Assembly: GCA_051866775.1 (NCBI GenBank)
Contig: JBJDXR010000017.1
Coordinates: 1-51,871 of the forward strand
DNA: 51,871 nucleotides
Direction of reading: 5' to 3'
From: RUG626 sp051866775
Lineage (GTDB): Bacteria; Bacillota; Clostridia; Oscillospirales; Oscillospiraceae
In this document: in pieces, positions 8,761 to 17,525 of the stretch
Position numbering within the stretch: the stretch's first letter is position 1
How the letters are laid out: each line of letters opens with the position of its first letter
Notes under the pieces: model-generated
The model's database searches: none
What the model was told of the DNA's origin: nothing
The model's input: only the letters and a program-made list of their open reading frames with translations
Position numbers and translations under genes: made by a program

Positions 8761-9930
8761 TCACACAGTCTCATCTCTGGCACACTTGTTCGATATGATA
8801 AACAGTGCCGCTATAAGCGCTGCAATTATCCACAGGTTTACATTCCAACTGCCGAAGGCACTATAAACAAAGCCCATCCCCATGGGTCCGACAGCGGCTA
8901 TCAGATATCCAACGGACTGGCTCATGGAGGAAAGCTCCGCCGCATCCTCGCCGTTTGCGGCCCTGAAGCCAATAAACGCCATAGACAGCGCAAAGCACCC
9001 GTTGCAGGCAAAACCGCTCATGAGCGCCCCGACCATAAGCACAGCAGGACTGCTTGCAAAAATCAGCAGAAGTATCCCCACGAAGAAAATGCCCAGCACG
9101 GCAAAGGTGGTCTTTCTCTGATCCCTGCTCTTTCCTGCAAGCGCCGGGACCACAAACGACGATATAATGCCTGTCATCTGAAATGCTGAGACATAGTACC
9201 CCGCGGTCTCCGCGTCAAGGCCCTTATCCTGAAATATTGAGGAGAGCCATGACATAAAGCTGTAGAACAGCAGCGCCACAATGCCCAGGAACAAAGTCAC
9301 CGACCATGCGGTACCGTTTTTAAGAAGTCTGCGGCTTTTTCCTGCGCGTTTCGTGTCAATGTTCACATACCTAACCGGCAGCCAAGCGACAATGGAAATA
9401 ACCACTGGCACTGCCCATAGACACAGCATATTCCTCCAGCCAAGCCCGGAGCTTGCCAGAGGGTAGTTTATTCCCGAGGCTATACCTGAAGATATTGCCA
9501 GCGCAGCCGAATTCAGCGCCGTGACTATGCCATATTTTTCTTTAAACTCTTTCTTGATTATGGCGGGCATCAGCACATTGCCGAAGGAAATACCAATACC
9601 GATAAGCAGCGTCCCTGCGATGAGACCTGTAAGGCCCAGGTATGACCTGACAACGATCCCCAAAACTATAAGTGAAAGCCCCGTGATCAAGGTAACATAT
9701 GTCCCGAGCTTTCGGTTCAACACACCCGCCACCGGCGAAAATGCTGCAAAAGCCAGCATGGGTATGGTCGTCAGCATACCGGCCGCCGTGTCGCTCAGGC
9801 CCATGTCGGGCTTTATCAGCCTCAAAAGGGAGCCTATTCCTGTCAGTGACGGGCGCATGCACAGTCCAACGATCAGAATAGCACACAGCAGATATTTTTT
9901 CCCGGATTTTTCATTTTCCTTTGCAATCAT
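8761..9930 (-). CDS. MFS permease, CynX/NimT-like
   Basis: 389-residue integral membrane protein with about 12 hydrophobic segments. The segment LCMRPSLTGIGSLL near residue 23 resembles the start of the cyanate/nitroimidazole permease group of the major facilitator superfamily (LRPxxT...). It sits between the two esterase genes with short gaps (25 and 13 nt), so it is likely co-transcribed with them. It could import a precursor or export an esterase product; direction cannot be told from sequence. ATG at 9930 with an upstream GGGCGG. Confidence 0.88.
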   Translation of the reverse strand: MIAKENEKSGKKYLLCAILIVGLCMRPSLTGIGSLLRLIKPDMGLSDTAAGMLTTIPMLAFAAFSPVAGVLNRKLGTYVTLITGLSLIVLGIVVRSYLGLTGLIAGTLLIGIGISFGNVLMPAIIKKEFKEKYGIVTALNSAALAISSGIASGINYPLASSGLGWRNMLCLWAVPVVISIVAWLPVRYVNIDTKRAGKSRRLLKNGTAWSVTLFLGIVALLFYSFMSWLSSIFQDKGLDAETAGYYVSAFQMTGIISSFVVPALAGKSRDQRKTTFAVLGIFFVGILLLIFASSPAVLMVGALMSGFACNGCFALSMAFIGFRAANGEDAAELSSMSQSVGYLIAAVGPMGMGFVYSAFGSWNVNLWIIAALIAALFIISNKCARDETV

Positions 9931-9943
9931 TTAATCAACCGCC

Positions 9944-10813
9944 CTATAAGCCAAAGTGCCTAAGCATACAAACGACCGTCGGCTCCGGCTCGCCGTGGTC
10001 ATACCCCTCAAGGATCTCATATCCTACCTGCTTTGCTCCCATTTCCCCTGCAAGCTGGGCAAACCAGAGCACCTTGTCCCGGCAGCCGTCCTTATCTCCG
10101 CAGCAGAAGAACACCTCCGGAAGCTTCCCGCTCTTTAGGGCCTCCGGGAAGCGCTCGATAGTACACTCCATGGAGTTCACATAGTCCCTGACGGTGTCGT
10201 AGCGGGCTATCATGTTTATCTCCTTAAGGGTTATTCCAAAGCGCGGGTCGCCGTACTCCGTGGGGAGCGCCGTGGGATCTGCCTCCGCCATGGCTCTAAA
10301 CTGCCATCCGGTCATATCGAGATACGGCTTTAAAAACTCCGACTCCCTTATGGAGCTGCCCAGCGGAGCAATGCCGCCGAAGCGCTCCGGGTGCAGAAGT
10401 CCCAGCATCAGTGCGCCGGCTCCGCCCATTGAAAAACCGGATATGTAGTTATCCTCCGGCTTTCTCGACGCCGGGAACGTACCGTAAATAAAGGGCACAA
10501 GCTCATCAAAGAAAAAGTCCGTATAGTTATAGCCCGTGCCGAATTCCGAGTGGTTTGCGTAATCGCTGTTGATACCGTTGGGCATGACCACTATGACCTC
10601 GTGTCCCCTCAGGTTTCTCTGCATACGGCAGTCCTGAAGGAAGTCATTATAGTCCCCTGTGGCTCCGTGAAGCATCCACAGTACCGGATACGTCTTCCCA
10701 GAACCGTAAAAATCCGCCGGTGCCGCGCCGTACGGTACGTCAGGCGTAAGCACACAGACAGGCACCTTTGTCCTCATTATATTGCTCTTAAGCTTTATCT
10801 CAAGCTGATTCAT
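9944..10813 (-). CDS. Putative alpha/beta-hydrolase esterase (PF00756-like), copy 2
   Basis: 289 residues, paralogue of the esterase at 7866-8735. Motifs: LWMLHGATGD, the nucleophile elbow GFSMGGAG, an Asp in CGDKDGCRD and a candidate base in EGYDHGEPEP. The last motif differs from copy 1 (YRHEWDFWD), so the active-site rim and probably the substrate differ. No signal peptide. The start ATG at 10813 has GGAGGTG upstream. It is the first esterase downstream of the transporter genes, 29 nt after the 206-residue membrane protein. Confidence 0.9.
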   Translation of the reverse strand: MNQLEIKLKSNIMRTKVPVCVLTPDVPYGAAPADFYGSGKTYPVLWMLHGATGDYNDFLQDCRMQRNLRGHEVIVVMPNGINSDYANHSEFGTGYNYTDFFFDELVPFIYGTFPASRKPEDNYISGFSMGGAGALMLGLLHPERFGGIAPLGSSIRESEFLKPYLDMTGWQFRAMAEADPTALPTEYGDPRFGITLKEINMIARYDTVRDYVNSMECTIERFPEALKSGKLPEVFFCCGDKDGCRDKVLWFAQLAGEMGAKQVGYEILEGYDHGEPEPTVVCMLRHFGL

Positions 10814-10842
10814 ACTTCACCTCCATCTGATTTTCGGTATAT

Positions 10843-11463
10843 TCATTCCTCTTCCTGCGCAAAGTCATTGGTGATATCCACACCATGCGGCATATCATGG
10901 CTCTCCTCCTCGATGTACCGCTCTCCTTTTACTGAGAAAAACATCCATATAAGCATTCCGCTCACAGCTAAATAAGCAAGCAGCTGTACAGTCTCCGACG
11001 GGAGAAACAAATCACGGGCGATCAGAACGGAAGGCACCGCTAAGAGGAGAAGCGCGGCGAAGATAACTGACAGCAGCGCAAACTCTCTGACGGACACCAC
11101 GGACATCCTGTACTCATATTGTGTCATCCTATATTTAGCGCCCAGCCTGAAGCAGCCGCACAACAGAAGCCCCAGCAGGGAAAAGAAGAGCAGCACCTGC
11201 AGGGCAACAAGCCACTTTATGCCGTTCACCGCGCTGTTCCAAGCCATTGCGAGGACAACCGCAGCAATACACAGGATTATCTGTGCCAAAATAAGCAGCT
11301 TTTTTCTTTTCCATGTTCGTTCATCCGCATCCAAATGATAATATGTACCCTCATAAACGAACTCAATTTTTTGGTTGCCGTCCTCGTCGATTACGATACG
11401 CTTTTTGTAGCCCTCAAAATATTTTTGGTTGAACATGCTGCCCACATATCTTCTTTTAGGCAT
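10843..11463 (-). CDS. Multi-pass membrane protein of unknown function
   Basis: 206 residues. A soluble N-terminal part (about 1-50, with VYEGTYYHLDADERTWKRKK) precedes about four hydrophobic helices in two pairs (near 52-95 and 125-180) and an acidic tail ending AQEEE. No family recognised. The ATG lies 1 nt past the stop of the OppF-like ATPase gene, so translation is coupled to the transporter; an internal ATG at 11436 (MFNQKYF) is an alternative start. Its place between transporter and esterases suggests an accessory role, which is inference only. Confidence 0.82.
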   Translation of the reverse strand: MPKRRYVGSMFNQKYFEGYKKRIVIDEDGNQKIEFVYEGTYYHLDADERTWKRKKLLILAQIILCIAAVVLAMAWNSAVNGIKWLVALQVLLFFSLLGLLLCGCFRLGAKYRMTQYEYRMSVVSVREFALLSVIFAALLLLAVPSVLIARDLFLPSETVQLLAYLAVSGMLIWMFFSVKGERYIEEESHDMPHGVDITNDFAQEEE

Positions 11464-11464
11464 A

Positions 11465-12445
11465 TTATACGCTCTCAGTCTTTTCTCCGTTAAGCTCCGG
11501 ATTCACCTCATAGACCCGGCAGCAGGATACATAGTGATCAGGCAGCACCTCCTGCAGCTGCTGGGGCTGCTTGCAGCGCTCATCTGCATACGGGCACCTG
11601 GCTAAAAACCTGCAGCCCGGCAGCGGATCTATCGGCGAGGTCAGCTCACCAGTCAGCATGATACGCTTTCTCTCATGGTCAATATCTATAGAGGGTATTA
11701 CGGAGAGCAGCGCTTTGGTGTATGGGTGCAGGGGCTTATCGAAAAGCTCCTTTGCCTCACTCTTCTCAACGGCCTGTCCCAAATACATGACACATATACT
11801 GTCCGATACGTGCCGCACAACAGACATATCGTGGGTCACAAACATATATGTAAGCCCGTATTCATCCTGAAGGTCCTTAAGCAGATTCAAAACCTGTGCC
11901 TGGATCGATACATCCAGAGCGGAAACCGGCTCGTCACATACGATAAAGCTGGGGTCCATCGCCAGTGCTCTGGCGATGCCAACGCGCTGGCGGCGTCCAC
12001 CGTCAAGCTCATGCGGATAGGCGTGCATCATGCGTTTATCTATCCCCACCAGCTCCACCAGATCCCTGGTTTTAAGACGGATCTCGTCCCGGTTATACTT
12101 TTTCGTCAGCTTCAGCGCCTCATGGAGCGTCTCCTCAACCGAGCACCTGGGATCAAGGGAGGAATACGGATCCTGAAAGATTATCTGCATATGCTGGCGC
12201 ATTTCCTTAATGCGCGCAGAGCTTATATGGGTTATATCCTCACCATCGTAAAATATCTGCCCGCCGGTACTCTCATGCAGGTGGATTATCGTCCTCCCCA
12301 GCGTAGATTTTCCACATCCGGATTCTCCCACGACGCCGAGAGTCTTGCCCTTTTCTATGGTGAAGGACACATCGTCGACCGCGTGGAGCATCCCGTGGGG
12401 GGTCGAGAAGTATTTCTTAAGATTTTTTACCTCTATCAGGCTCAT
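11465..12445 (-). CDS. Oligopeptide/dipeptide ABC transporter ATPase, OppF/DppF type
   Basis: Second ATPase of a five-part peptide/nickel-class importer, 326 residues. It has Walker A GESGCGKS, Walker B IVCDEPVSALDVS and the C-terminal oligopeptide-transporter extension with CRFLARCPYADERC, a Cys motif that in some relatives binds an iron-sulfur cluster. The usual ABC signature LSGGQ is here LDGGRRQR, an atypical form (Asp for the first Ser). I chose the ATG at 12445 (MSLIEVK), which has GAGG 8 nt upstream; a GTG at 12454 is the alternative. It follows the OppD-like gene by 10 nt. Confidence 0.93.
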   Translation of the reverse strand: MSLIEVKNLKKYFSTPHGMLHAVDDVSFTIEKGKTLGVVGESGCGKSTLGRTIIHLHESTGGQIFYDGEDITHISSARIKEMRQHMQIIFQDPYSSLDPRCSVEETLHEALKLTKKYNRDEIRLKTRDLVELVGIDKRMMHAYPHELDGGRRQRVGIARALAMDPSFIVCDEPVSALDVSIQAQVLNLLKDLQDEYGLTYMFVTHDMSVVRHVSDSICVMYLGQAVEKSEAKELFDKPLHPYTKALLSVIPSIDIDHERKRIMLTGELTSPIDPLPGCRFLARCPYADERCKQPQQLQEVLPDHYVSCCRVYEVNPELNGEKTESV

Positions 12446-12455
12446 ATTCCCCACC

Positions 12456-13460
12456 TCAATTTACACTTTCAAAAAATTCTTTTGCCTTAAGGCAGCGGCA
12501 GGAGTGGCCGTCTCCCAGCTGCGTCATGGGTATTTGCCTGTCCTCCATGCAGCTCTCGCAGGCATACTTACAGCGGGGCGAAAACTTGCAGCCCTTCGGC
12601 AGGTCGGTCGGGTCGCACGGCATACCGTCGATGTTATGAAGCCTCTCCACGTTGCCCGTAAGCGACGGTATAGCCCCAAAAAGCCCCTGCGTGTAAGGGT
12701 GCGACGGATTTTTAAATACCTGTCTTATGGTACCTGTCTCCACGATCTCTCCGGCGTAGACCACCGCCACATAGTCGCAGCTTTCCGCCACTATCCCGAA
12801 ATCGTGTGTAATAAGTATCATAGCCATTTTCTTCTCCACCTGAAGGTCGTGGATCAGATTAAGGACCTGCGCCTGAATGGTCACATCCAGCGCGGTGGTC
12901 GGCTCGTCTGCTATGAGCAGATCCGGACTGCATGCCAGAGCAATGGCTATTACCACGCGCTGCTTCATTCCTCCGGAGAACTGGTGCGGGTACTCCTCAT
13001 ACCTGTTTGCGGGTATTCCCACCATCTCCAGCATCTTTTTGCCAGCCTCAACCGACTCCGCTTTAGATACCTTTCTGTGTATGCGTATGGTCTCGGATAT
13101 CTGTTCGCCGACAGTCAAAACAGGGTTAAGGGCGGTCATCGGATCCTGAAAGATCATGGATATACGGCTTCCGCGTATTTTCCTCATAGATGCCTCATTC
13201 GCCTTTAACAGATCGGTTCCGTCAAATACTATCTCACCGCTTCTTATCTTCGCAGGAGGATCAGGAAGTATCCTGAGGATGGATTTTGCTATACTGGTCT
13301 TTCCGGCGCCGGTCTCTCCCACAAGGCCCAATGTTTCTCCGGGCTTAAGCGAGAAAGACACTCCGTTTACTGCCTTTACCACCTCCATATCGGAGGAGTA
13401 TTCCACATACAGATCTTTTATCTCAAGCAGAGCGCCCTCAATATTATTACTATCAGTCAT
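12456..13460 (-). CDS. Oligopeptide/dipeptide ABC transporter ATPase, OppD/DppD type
   Basis: First ATPase of the importer, 334 residues. Walker A GETGAGKTS, signature FSGGMKQRV, Walker B LLIADEPTTALDVT, and the C-terminal extension with the cysteine cluster CKFSPRCKYACESC. The ATG at 13460 (MTDSNN) has GGAGG 6-7 nt upstream; the open frame upstream of it overlaps the permease gene and is not needed. It pairs with the OppF-like ATPase to drive the OppB/OppC-like channel. Confidence 0.94.
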   Translation of the reverse strand: MTDSNNIEGALLEIKDLYVEYSSDMEVVKAVNGVSFSLKPGETLGLVGETGAGKTSIAKSILRILPDPPAKIRSGEIVFDGTDLLKANEASMRKIRGSRISMIFQDPMTALNPVLTVGEQISETIRIHRKVSKAESVEAGKKMLEMVGIPANRYEEYPHQFSGGMKQRVVIAIALACSPDLLIADEPTTALDVTIQAQVLNLIHDLQVEKKMAMILITHDFGIVAESCDYVAVVYAGEIVETGTIRQVFKNPSHPYTQGLFGAIPSLTGNVERLHNIDGMPCDPTDLPKGCKFSPRCKYACESCMEDRQIPMTQLGDGHSCRCLKAKEFFESVN

Positions 13461-13473
13461 AATATCTCCTCCA

Positions 13474-14385
13474 TCAATCGCGAAGTCTCGGGTCGAGCGC
13501 ATCGCGCAGCCCGTCGCCCACAAGGTTAAAGGCCAGTGCGGCAATCATAATGAAAACTCCCGGCGCCACAACAAGGTGTGGATAATGGCGCAGATAGTTC
13601 TTGCCGCTGGTGAGTATAGCGCCCCACTCCGGCAGCGGCTCCTGGATACCAAGTCCCAGATAGCTGAGGCTCGCGGACTCGATGAACTTTCCGCTGAGGC
13701 CGCCGGTGAAGGAAATTATTATCTGTGGGATTATGTTCGGTATTATGTGCTTTATGATAAGCCTGGGCTGGCTGCAGGTTATGGCGCGGCCGGCCTCGAT
13801 ATAGTCCTGATTGCGTATCTGCATTATGAGAGATCTTGCGACACGTGTAACGCTCGGCACTGTGGTAACGGCCAGAGCTATGGTCGTGGCAAAAAAGCCC
13901 GAGCCCAGGGTCTGGGATACCAGTATCGCCATAAGCGTTGCGGGTATGGATTGGAAGATGTCGCAGAACCTCATGATAATGTCGCTTATAAGTCCGGTGA
14001 AAAAGCCCGCAAGGGAGCCGAGGATAATTGCCAGGATAATTCCGGTCGCCTGCGAGGCCACCGCGATTGCCAGAGAATAGCGCGTGCCGTAAAGCACGCG
14101 GCTCATAAGATCGCGCCCGGCAAAGTCGGTGCCGAAGGGATGCTCCCTGCTCGGAGAGGCGTATGCATTAATCGGATCCACCGCATCATACCTGTACGGC
14201 GACAGATACGGTGCGAATATGGCGATAAGCACCAGCAGCACGATAACGATAAGGCCCACAAGGGCAACCTTATTTTTACAGAAGCGGTGCCATTTTTCCT
14301 TTAAATCCTTACGTCTGGCAGCTCTCGCGTCACGGGCGAGCTGCGCTATCTCCTCTTTGCTGGCGGTCAAAGTCTTTTCAGGCAT
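13474..14385 (-). CDS. ABC transporter permease, OppC/DppC type
   Basis: 303-residue inner-membrane permease. It has a charged N-terminus, a transmembrane helix at about 37-58, the family motif ASPSREHPFGTDFAGRDL (a characteristic OppC segment), and the binding-protein-dependent permease domain with its coupling-loop EAGRA near residue 190. The start overlaps the OppB-like gene by 8 nt, which implies translational coupling. It forms the translocation channel with the OppB-like subunit. Confidence 0.95.
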   Translation of the reverse strand: MPEKTLTASKEEIAQLARDARAARRKDLKEKWHRFCKNKVALVGLIVIVLLVLIAIFAPYLSPYRYDAVDPINAYASPSREHPFGTDFAGRDLMSRVLYGTRYSLAIAVASQATGIILAIILGSLAGFFTGLISDIIMRFCDIFQSIPATLMAILVSQTLGSGFFATTIALAVTTVPSVTRVARSLIMQIRNQDYIEAGRAITCSQPRLIIKHIIPNIIPQIIISFTGGLSGKFIESASLSYLGLGIQEPLPEWGAILTSGKNYLRHYPHLVVAPGVFIMIAALAFNLVGDGLRDALDPRLRD

Positions 14386-15349
14386 CCTGCTTCACCACCT
14401 TTTTTTTGCGTTTTCCTCCGGCGGTATACTGCGCCTTAATGCGCGGGTCAATCAGCGCGTATGCGAAATCCACCAAAAGCATGATTATACTAAATAGTAT
14501 TGACAGCACCACGACGCTCCCACGGACAACGGGATAGTCGCGGTTGCCGATAGCGTTTACCATGTATTGTCCGACGCCGGGAATGGAGAAAACGTTCTCG
14601 ATTATGACCGTTCCGCCGAGAGCCGATCCGAAGGAGCCTCCTATGCCGGTGACCAACGGTATAAGCGTATTCGGAAGGGCATGTTTATAACGTATTTTGC
14701 CCTCGCCAAGTCCCTTGGCCCTCGCCGTTACAACATAGTCGGAGCGTATCTGCTCCAGCATATAGGTTCGGGTAAAGCGCAGCTCGTTAGCTATTCCCAT
14801 GAGCGCCGCGCAGAAGCATGGCATGATATACGACGTCCAGGAGGTTATTCCAAACGCAGGAAGCCAGTCAAGCTTAAACGCAAACAGAAGTATCAGCATC
14901 TGCGCAAGCCAGAAGTTGGGTATGGATATTCCCACCATGGCGAGGACGACGCTAAGCCTGTCCTGCCATTTGTTGTGATGCACCGCAGCATTCACGCCCA
15001 GAGGGATACCCACTAACACCTGTACAAGGCAGGATATAAGCGCAATGAGCGCCGTACGCGGAAGTCTCTCAAGCAAAGATTCTATAACCGGTATCTTATT
15101 TATGTATGACTCACCAAGATCAAATTCCAGGAAAGTCTCCTTGAGGAACCTGCCAAGCTGTACTATATATGGATCCTCAAGTCCCATGGACTCACGGAGA
15201 AGCCTTACCTCCTCCTGAGTGGCGCTTGAACCGAGAATGATTTGGGCCGGATCTCCTGGGACAAAATACATGATGGTAAAAATCAGTATCGCCACACCGA
15301 GAATGACCGGTATCAGCCATAAGGTTCGTCTGATTATGTATCTACCCAT
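14378..15349 (-). CDS. ABC transporter permease, OppB/DppB type
   Basis: 323-residue permease starting MGRYIIRRTLWLIPVI, the typical OppB/DppB first helix, followed by the family pattern FVPGDPA near residue 30 and the transport domain with the coupling-loop TARAKGLGE near residue 205. It is the first gene after the solute-binding protein, from which it is separated by 141 nt containing a perfect 21-bp hairpin. Confidence 0.95.
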   Translation of the reverse strand: MGRYIIRRTLWLIPVILGVAILIFTIMYFVPGDPAQIILGSSATQEEVRLLRESMGLEDPYIVQLGRFLKETFLEFDLGESYINKIPVIESLLERLPRTALIALISCLVQVLVGIPLGVNAAVHHNKWQDRLSVVLAMVGISIPNFWLAQMLILLFAFKLDWLPAFGITSWTSYIMPCFCAALMGIANELRFTRTYMLEQIRSDYVVTARAKGLGEGKIRYKHALPNTLIPLVTGIGGSFGSALGGTVIIENVFSIPGVGQYMVNAIGNRDYPVVRGSVVVLSILFSIIMLLVDFAYALIDPRIKAQYTAGGKRKKKVVKQDA

Positions 15350-15420
15350 TTATTCAACCTCGCTTATTCAGCAGCAGAGTATATTCATTACAATACCAAG
15401 TAAAATGTAAAGCCCATTTA

Positions 15421-15463
15421 AAAGTATATGTAATACGGCATAATGCCGTATTACATATACTTT
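15421..15463 (-). terminator. Perfect 21-bp hairpin between the binding-protein and permease genes
   Basis: An uninterrupted 21-bp inverted repeat with a 1-nt centre at 15442. On the minus strand it is followed by TTTTAAATGG, a poor U-tract. It probably acts as a partial terminator or mRNA 3' stabiliser, giving more binding protein than permease, as is usual in such operons. Confidence 0.75.
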
Positions 15464-15490
15464 ATGTATTATTTGTTTTTAGGAGAAAGC

Positions 15491-17170
15491 TTACTTGTTT
15501 ACGACGCACTGGCCATAGATAAGGGCGCAGTTGCGGTCAAGTGTTATAGTATCAAACTTATCGCTTGTCACTACATAGCCATAGGAGTAACCGACCGGAT
15601 ACAGGAAGCAGTTTTCATCAACATAGTTAAGGAGCGTTGTGACTGTATCAACACTGTATGTCTCAGCGAGGTTTGCCTTAAGGAACAGCTCCTGAAGTGT
15701 CTCGTCATAGATGTAAAGTCCATTCTTTCCGGTTTCAAAGGCATTTACATCCAGAGTGCTGAAGCGGCCGGGGGTGTTGATGCTCATGACGGTGTTAAGA
15801 ACCATATCCCACTTGTCGCCAACGGTATCAAGACGCGTGGTGTTAAAGAGCGCGGACTCAACTGTATCCACCTGAACAGTGATGCCCACATCGCCCAAAT
15901 AGGACTGGATAAGAGTTGCCATCTTGGTGTTGTTCTCGTTGTTCATGGAGAGCAGCTTGATGGTAAGCCCGCCGCCGTATCCCGCCTCGTTAAGCAGATC
16001 CGCTGCCTTATCCGGATCATAGGCATAAAGCACCTCGTCGTTAAGAGACTCGTCATAGTCTGCGTAATAGGGGGAGCTGTTGGTGGTGGCGGCCGCTCCA
16101 TCAGAGCCAAACACATTCTGGATTATTGCCTCTGTATCAATGGCGTAAGCGATTGCCTGACGCACCCGAACATCGCTGAGGGCGCTGTGTTCGCCGCAGT
16201 TCATCTCCAGCTGATAAATAAGCGAGGAGAGGTACTCCTTGGCATTATAGCCGTCAAGCGGCTCACGGTCATCGCTCATAAAAAGGCCCAGGTCGGTCTT
16301 GCTCAGCATTATGTTACCCGCGATGGCGTCGATGGTGCCCATCTCAAGGGCCAGTGCCAGCTGGGAGGACTCGGTGATTATGGTGAAGTTCACGGTCTTT
16401 ATGGAACCGACCGTGGAGAAGGAGGAACGCGCGGACTCATCGGTCTGCCAATAATCATCCCTCGCAACAATACGGGCGGAGGATCCCGGGGTGTACTCGT
16501 CAAGGACATAGGGGCCGGTGCCGATAGGATTGGTTGCGAAGCCGTTGGAGCTGGCCTCATAGGATGCCTGCGATACTATATGGCAGGTCTTAAGGAGCAT
16601 ATTGAGGCCCACGGCGCTCTCGTCCTTAAGATACATGGTCAGATGGGTATCATCAATTATATCGAAGTGGTCGAGATAGCGCACGCCCCAAGCCAGCTGG
16701 CCAGCGGCGATGCACTGGTCAAAAGAAAAGACTATGTCGGAGGCGGTGATATGCTCTCCCGCGGAATCGTAAACATTGTCCCAGATCTCAAGAGAGTATG
16801 AGCCATCATCGTTTTTCTCGATGCTCTTTGCGATTATAAGCTCCAGTTCTCCGTCAACATTGAGCTGCGCCAGCGGCTCATAGACCGTATTGTACAGGAC
16901 CTGCTGCCTGCCATCGTGGGCCATGAGCCACGGATTGCAGGACTCAAGATCCTGAGTAAGTCCGCAGGTGATTGTATCGGCAAGCTCAGCTCCGGAGTCT
17001 TTGTTGCCGCTTTCATCGCCCTTGGGTTCGTCATTATTCGTCTGGTTATTTCCCGAAACATCGTTTTTATTGGTGTCGCCCTCGTTGCTTGTTTTTGAGC
17101 TGCATCCGGCAAACATTAAGCATATCATAGCCAGAGCAAGGACAACTGCTAACAGCTTTTTTCTTTGCAT
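15491..17170 (-). CDS. Extracellular solute-binding lipoprotein, family 5 (OppA/DppA type)
   Basis: 559-residue lipoprotein that captures substrate for the OppBCDF-like importer. The N-terminus has a signal sequence ending in lipobox LMFAGC (Cys near residue 22), then an Asn/Asp/Gly-rich linker and the family 5 binding fold (YEPLAQL..., GTGPYVL..., AIDTEAIIQNVFG). I prefer the ATG at 17170 (MQRKK) because AAAGGG lies 9 nt upstream; an ATG six codons earlier (17188) has no such site. Family 5 proteins bind peptides, nickel complexes, oligosaccharides or opines; the ligand cannot be read from sequence. It heads the operon and diverges from gntR. Confidence 0.94.
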   Translation of the reverse strand: MQRKKLLAVVLALAMICLMFAGCSSKTSNEGDTNKNDVSGNNQTNNDEPKGDESGNKDSGAELADTITCGLTQDLESCNPWLMAHDGRQQVLYNTVYEPLAQLNVDGELELIIAKSIEKNDDGSYSLEIWDNVYDSAGEHITASDIVFSFDQCIAAGQLAWGVRYLDHFDIIDDTHLTMYLKDESAVGLNMLLKTCHIVSQASYEASSNGFATNPIGTGPYVLDEYTPGSSARIVARDDYWQTDESARSSFSTVGSIKTVNFTIITESSQLALALEMGTIDAIAGNIMLSKTDLGLFMSDDREPLDGYNAKEYLSSLIYQLEMNCGEHSALSDVRVRQAIAYAIDTEAIIQNVFGSDGAAATTNSSPYYADYDESLNDEVLYAYDPDKAADLLNEAGYGGGLTIKLLSMNNENNTKMATLIQSYLGDVGITVQVDTVESALFNTTRLDTVGDKWDMVLNTVMSINTPGRFSTLDVNAFETGKNGLYIYDETLQELFLKANLAETYSVDTVTTLLNYVDENCFLYPVGYSYGYVVTSDKFDTITLDRNCALIYGQCVVNK

Positions 17171-17274
17171 TTTTCTTTTCCCTTTCATATTATAATTTTT
17201 CAGAGTGTTGTCGCACGGCAGCGCTTTAAAATAAAATCGCCCACCTCCTCATTTCGCCAAAAAACGCATCTTTT

Positions 17275-17330
17275 AAATGTATTTAATTTTACGCGAAATG
17301 TATCTAAGTATTTTTCGGATTATGTATTTA
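17275..17330. promoter_or_regulatory. Three AAATGTAT boxes near the transporter promoter
   Basis: AAATGTATTTAA (17275-17286), AAATGTATCTAA (17296-17307) and the weaker ATTATGTATTTA (17319-17330), all in the same orientation with roughly 21-23 nt periodicity. They lie just downstream of the predicted start of the solute-binding gene transcript, a suitable place for repressor roadblocks. They are probably GntR operators, by inference from the second set at the gntR promoter. Confidence 0.6.
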
Positions 17331-17344
17331 TTTTCCCGCTATTT

Positions 17345-17374
17345 AATATAACACACTTAAATATTAATTGTAAA
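17345..17374 (-). promoter_or_regulatory. Probable promoter of the uptake/esterase operon
   Basis: On the minus strand TTTACA (17369-17374), 18 nt, TATATT (17345-17350). The predicted start is near 17338, immediately upstream of three AAATGTAT boxes. Confidence 0.5.
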
Positions 17375-17380
17375 GCATAT

Positions 17381-17418
17381 AAATATTACAAAATGTTTTA
17401 AAAATTTTTGTAATATTT
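17381..17418. repeat. 13-bp inverted repeat in the gntR-transporter intergenic region
   Basis: AAATATTACAAAA (17381-17393) and TTTTGTAATATTT (17406-17418) form a perfect 13-bp inverted repeat with a 12-nt spacer, close to the -35 of the transporter promoter. It could be a second operator or a hairpin. Confidence 0.6.
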
Positions 17419-17461
17419 GCTCAAGCTCTCTTTTTCGATAATTATTTTAGTCCGAACAATT

Positions 17462-17525
17462 TTAGATACATTTTTTCTTAAAAATAAATACATTTTTATT
17501 TCTTGACATCCGAAAATGTATGTTT
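17462..17525. promoter_or_regulatory. Three AAATGTAT boxes at the gntR promoter
   Basis: Two inverted copies (TTAGATACATTT at 17462-17473, TAAATACATTT at 17485-17495) and one forward copy (AAATGTATGTTT at 17514-17525) that lies in the spacer between the gntR -35 and -10. The inverted copy at 17462 is the exact reverse complement of the box at 17296. Position suggests autoregulation. Confidence 0.6.

Noticed and set aside
13156..14304. A 382-codon plus-strand frame inside the OppC-like region
   Set aside because: Antisense to the permease and OppD-like ATPase genes, both with clear motifs.
15443..16801. A 452-codon open frame on the plus strand inside the solute-binding gene
   Set aside because: Shadow of the lipoprotein gene; no family resemblance and no ribosome binding site.
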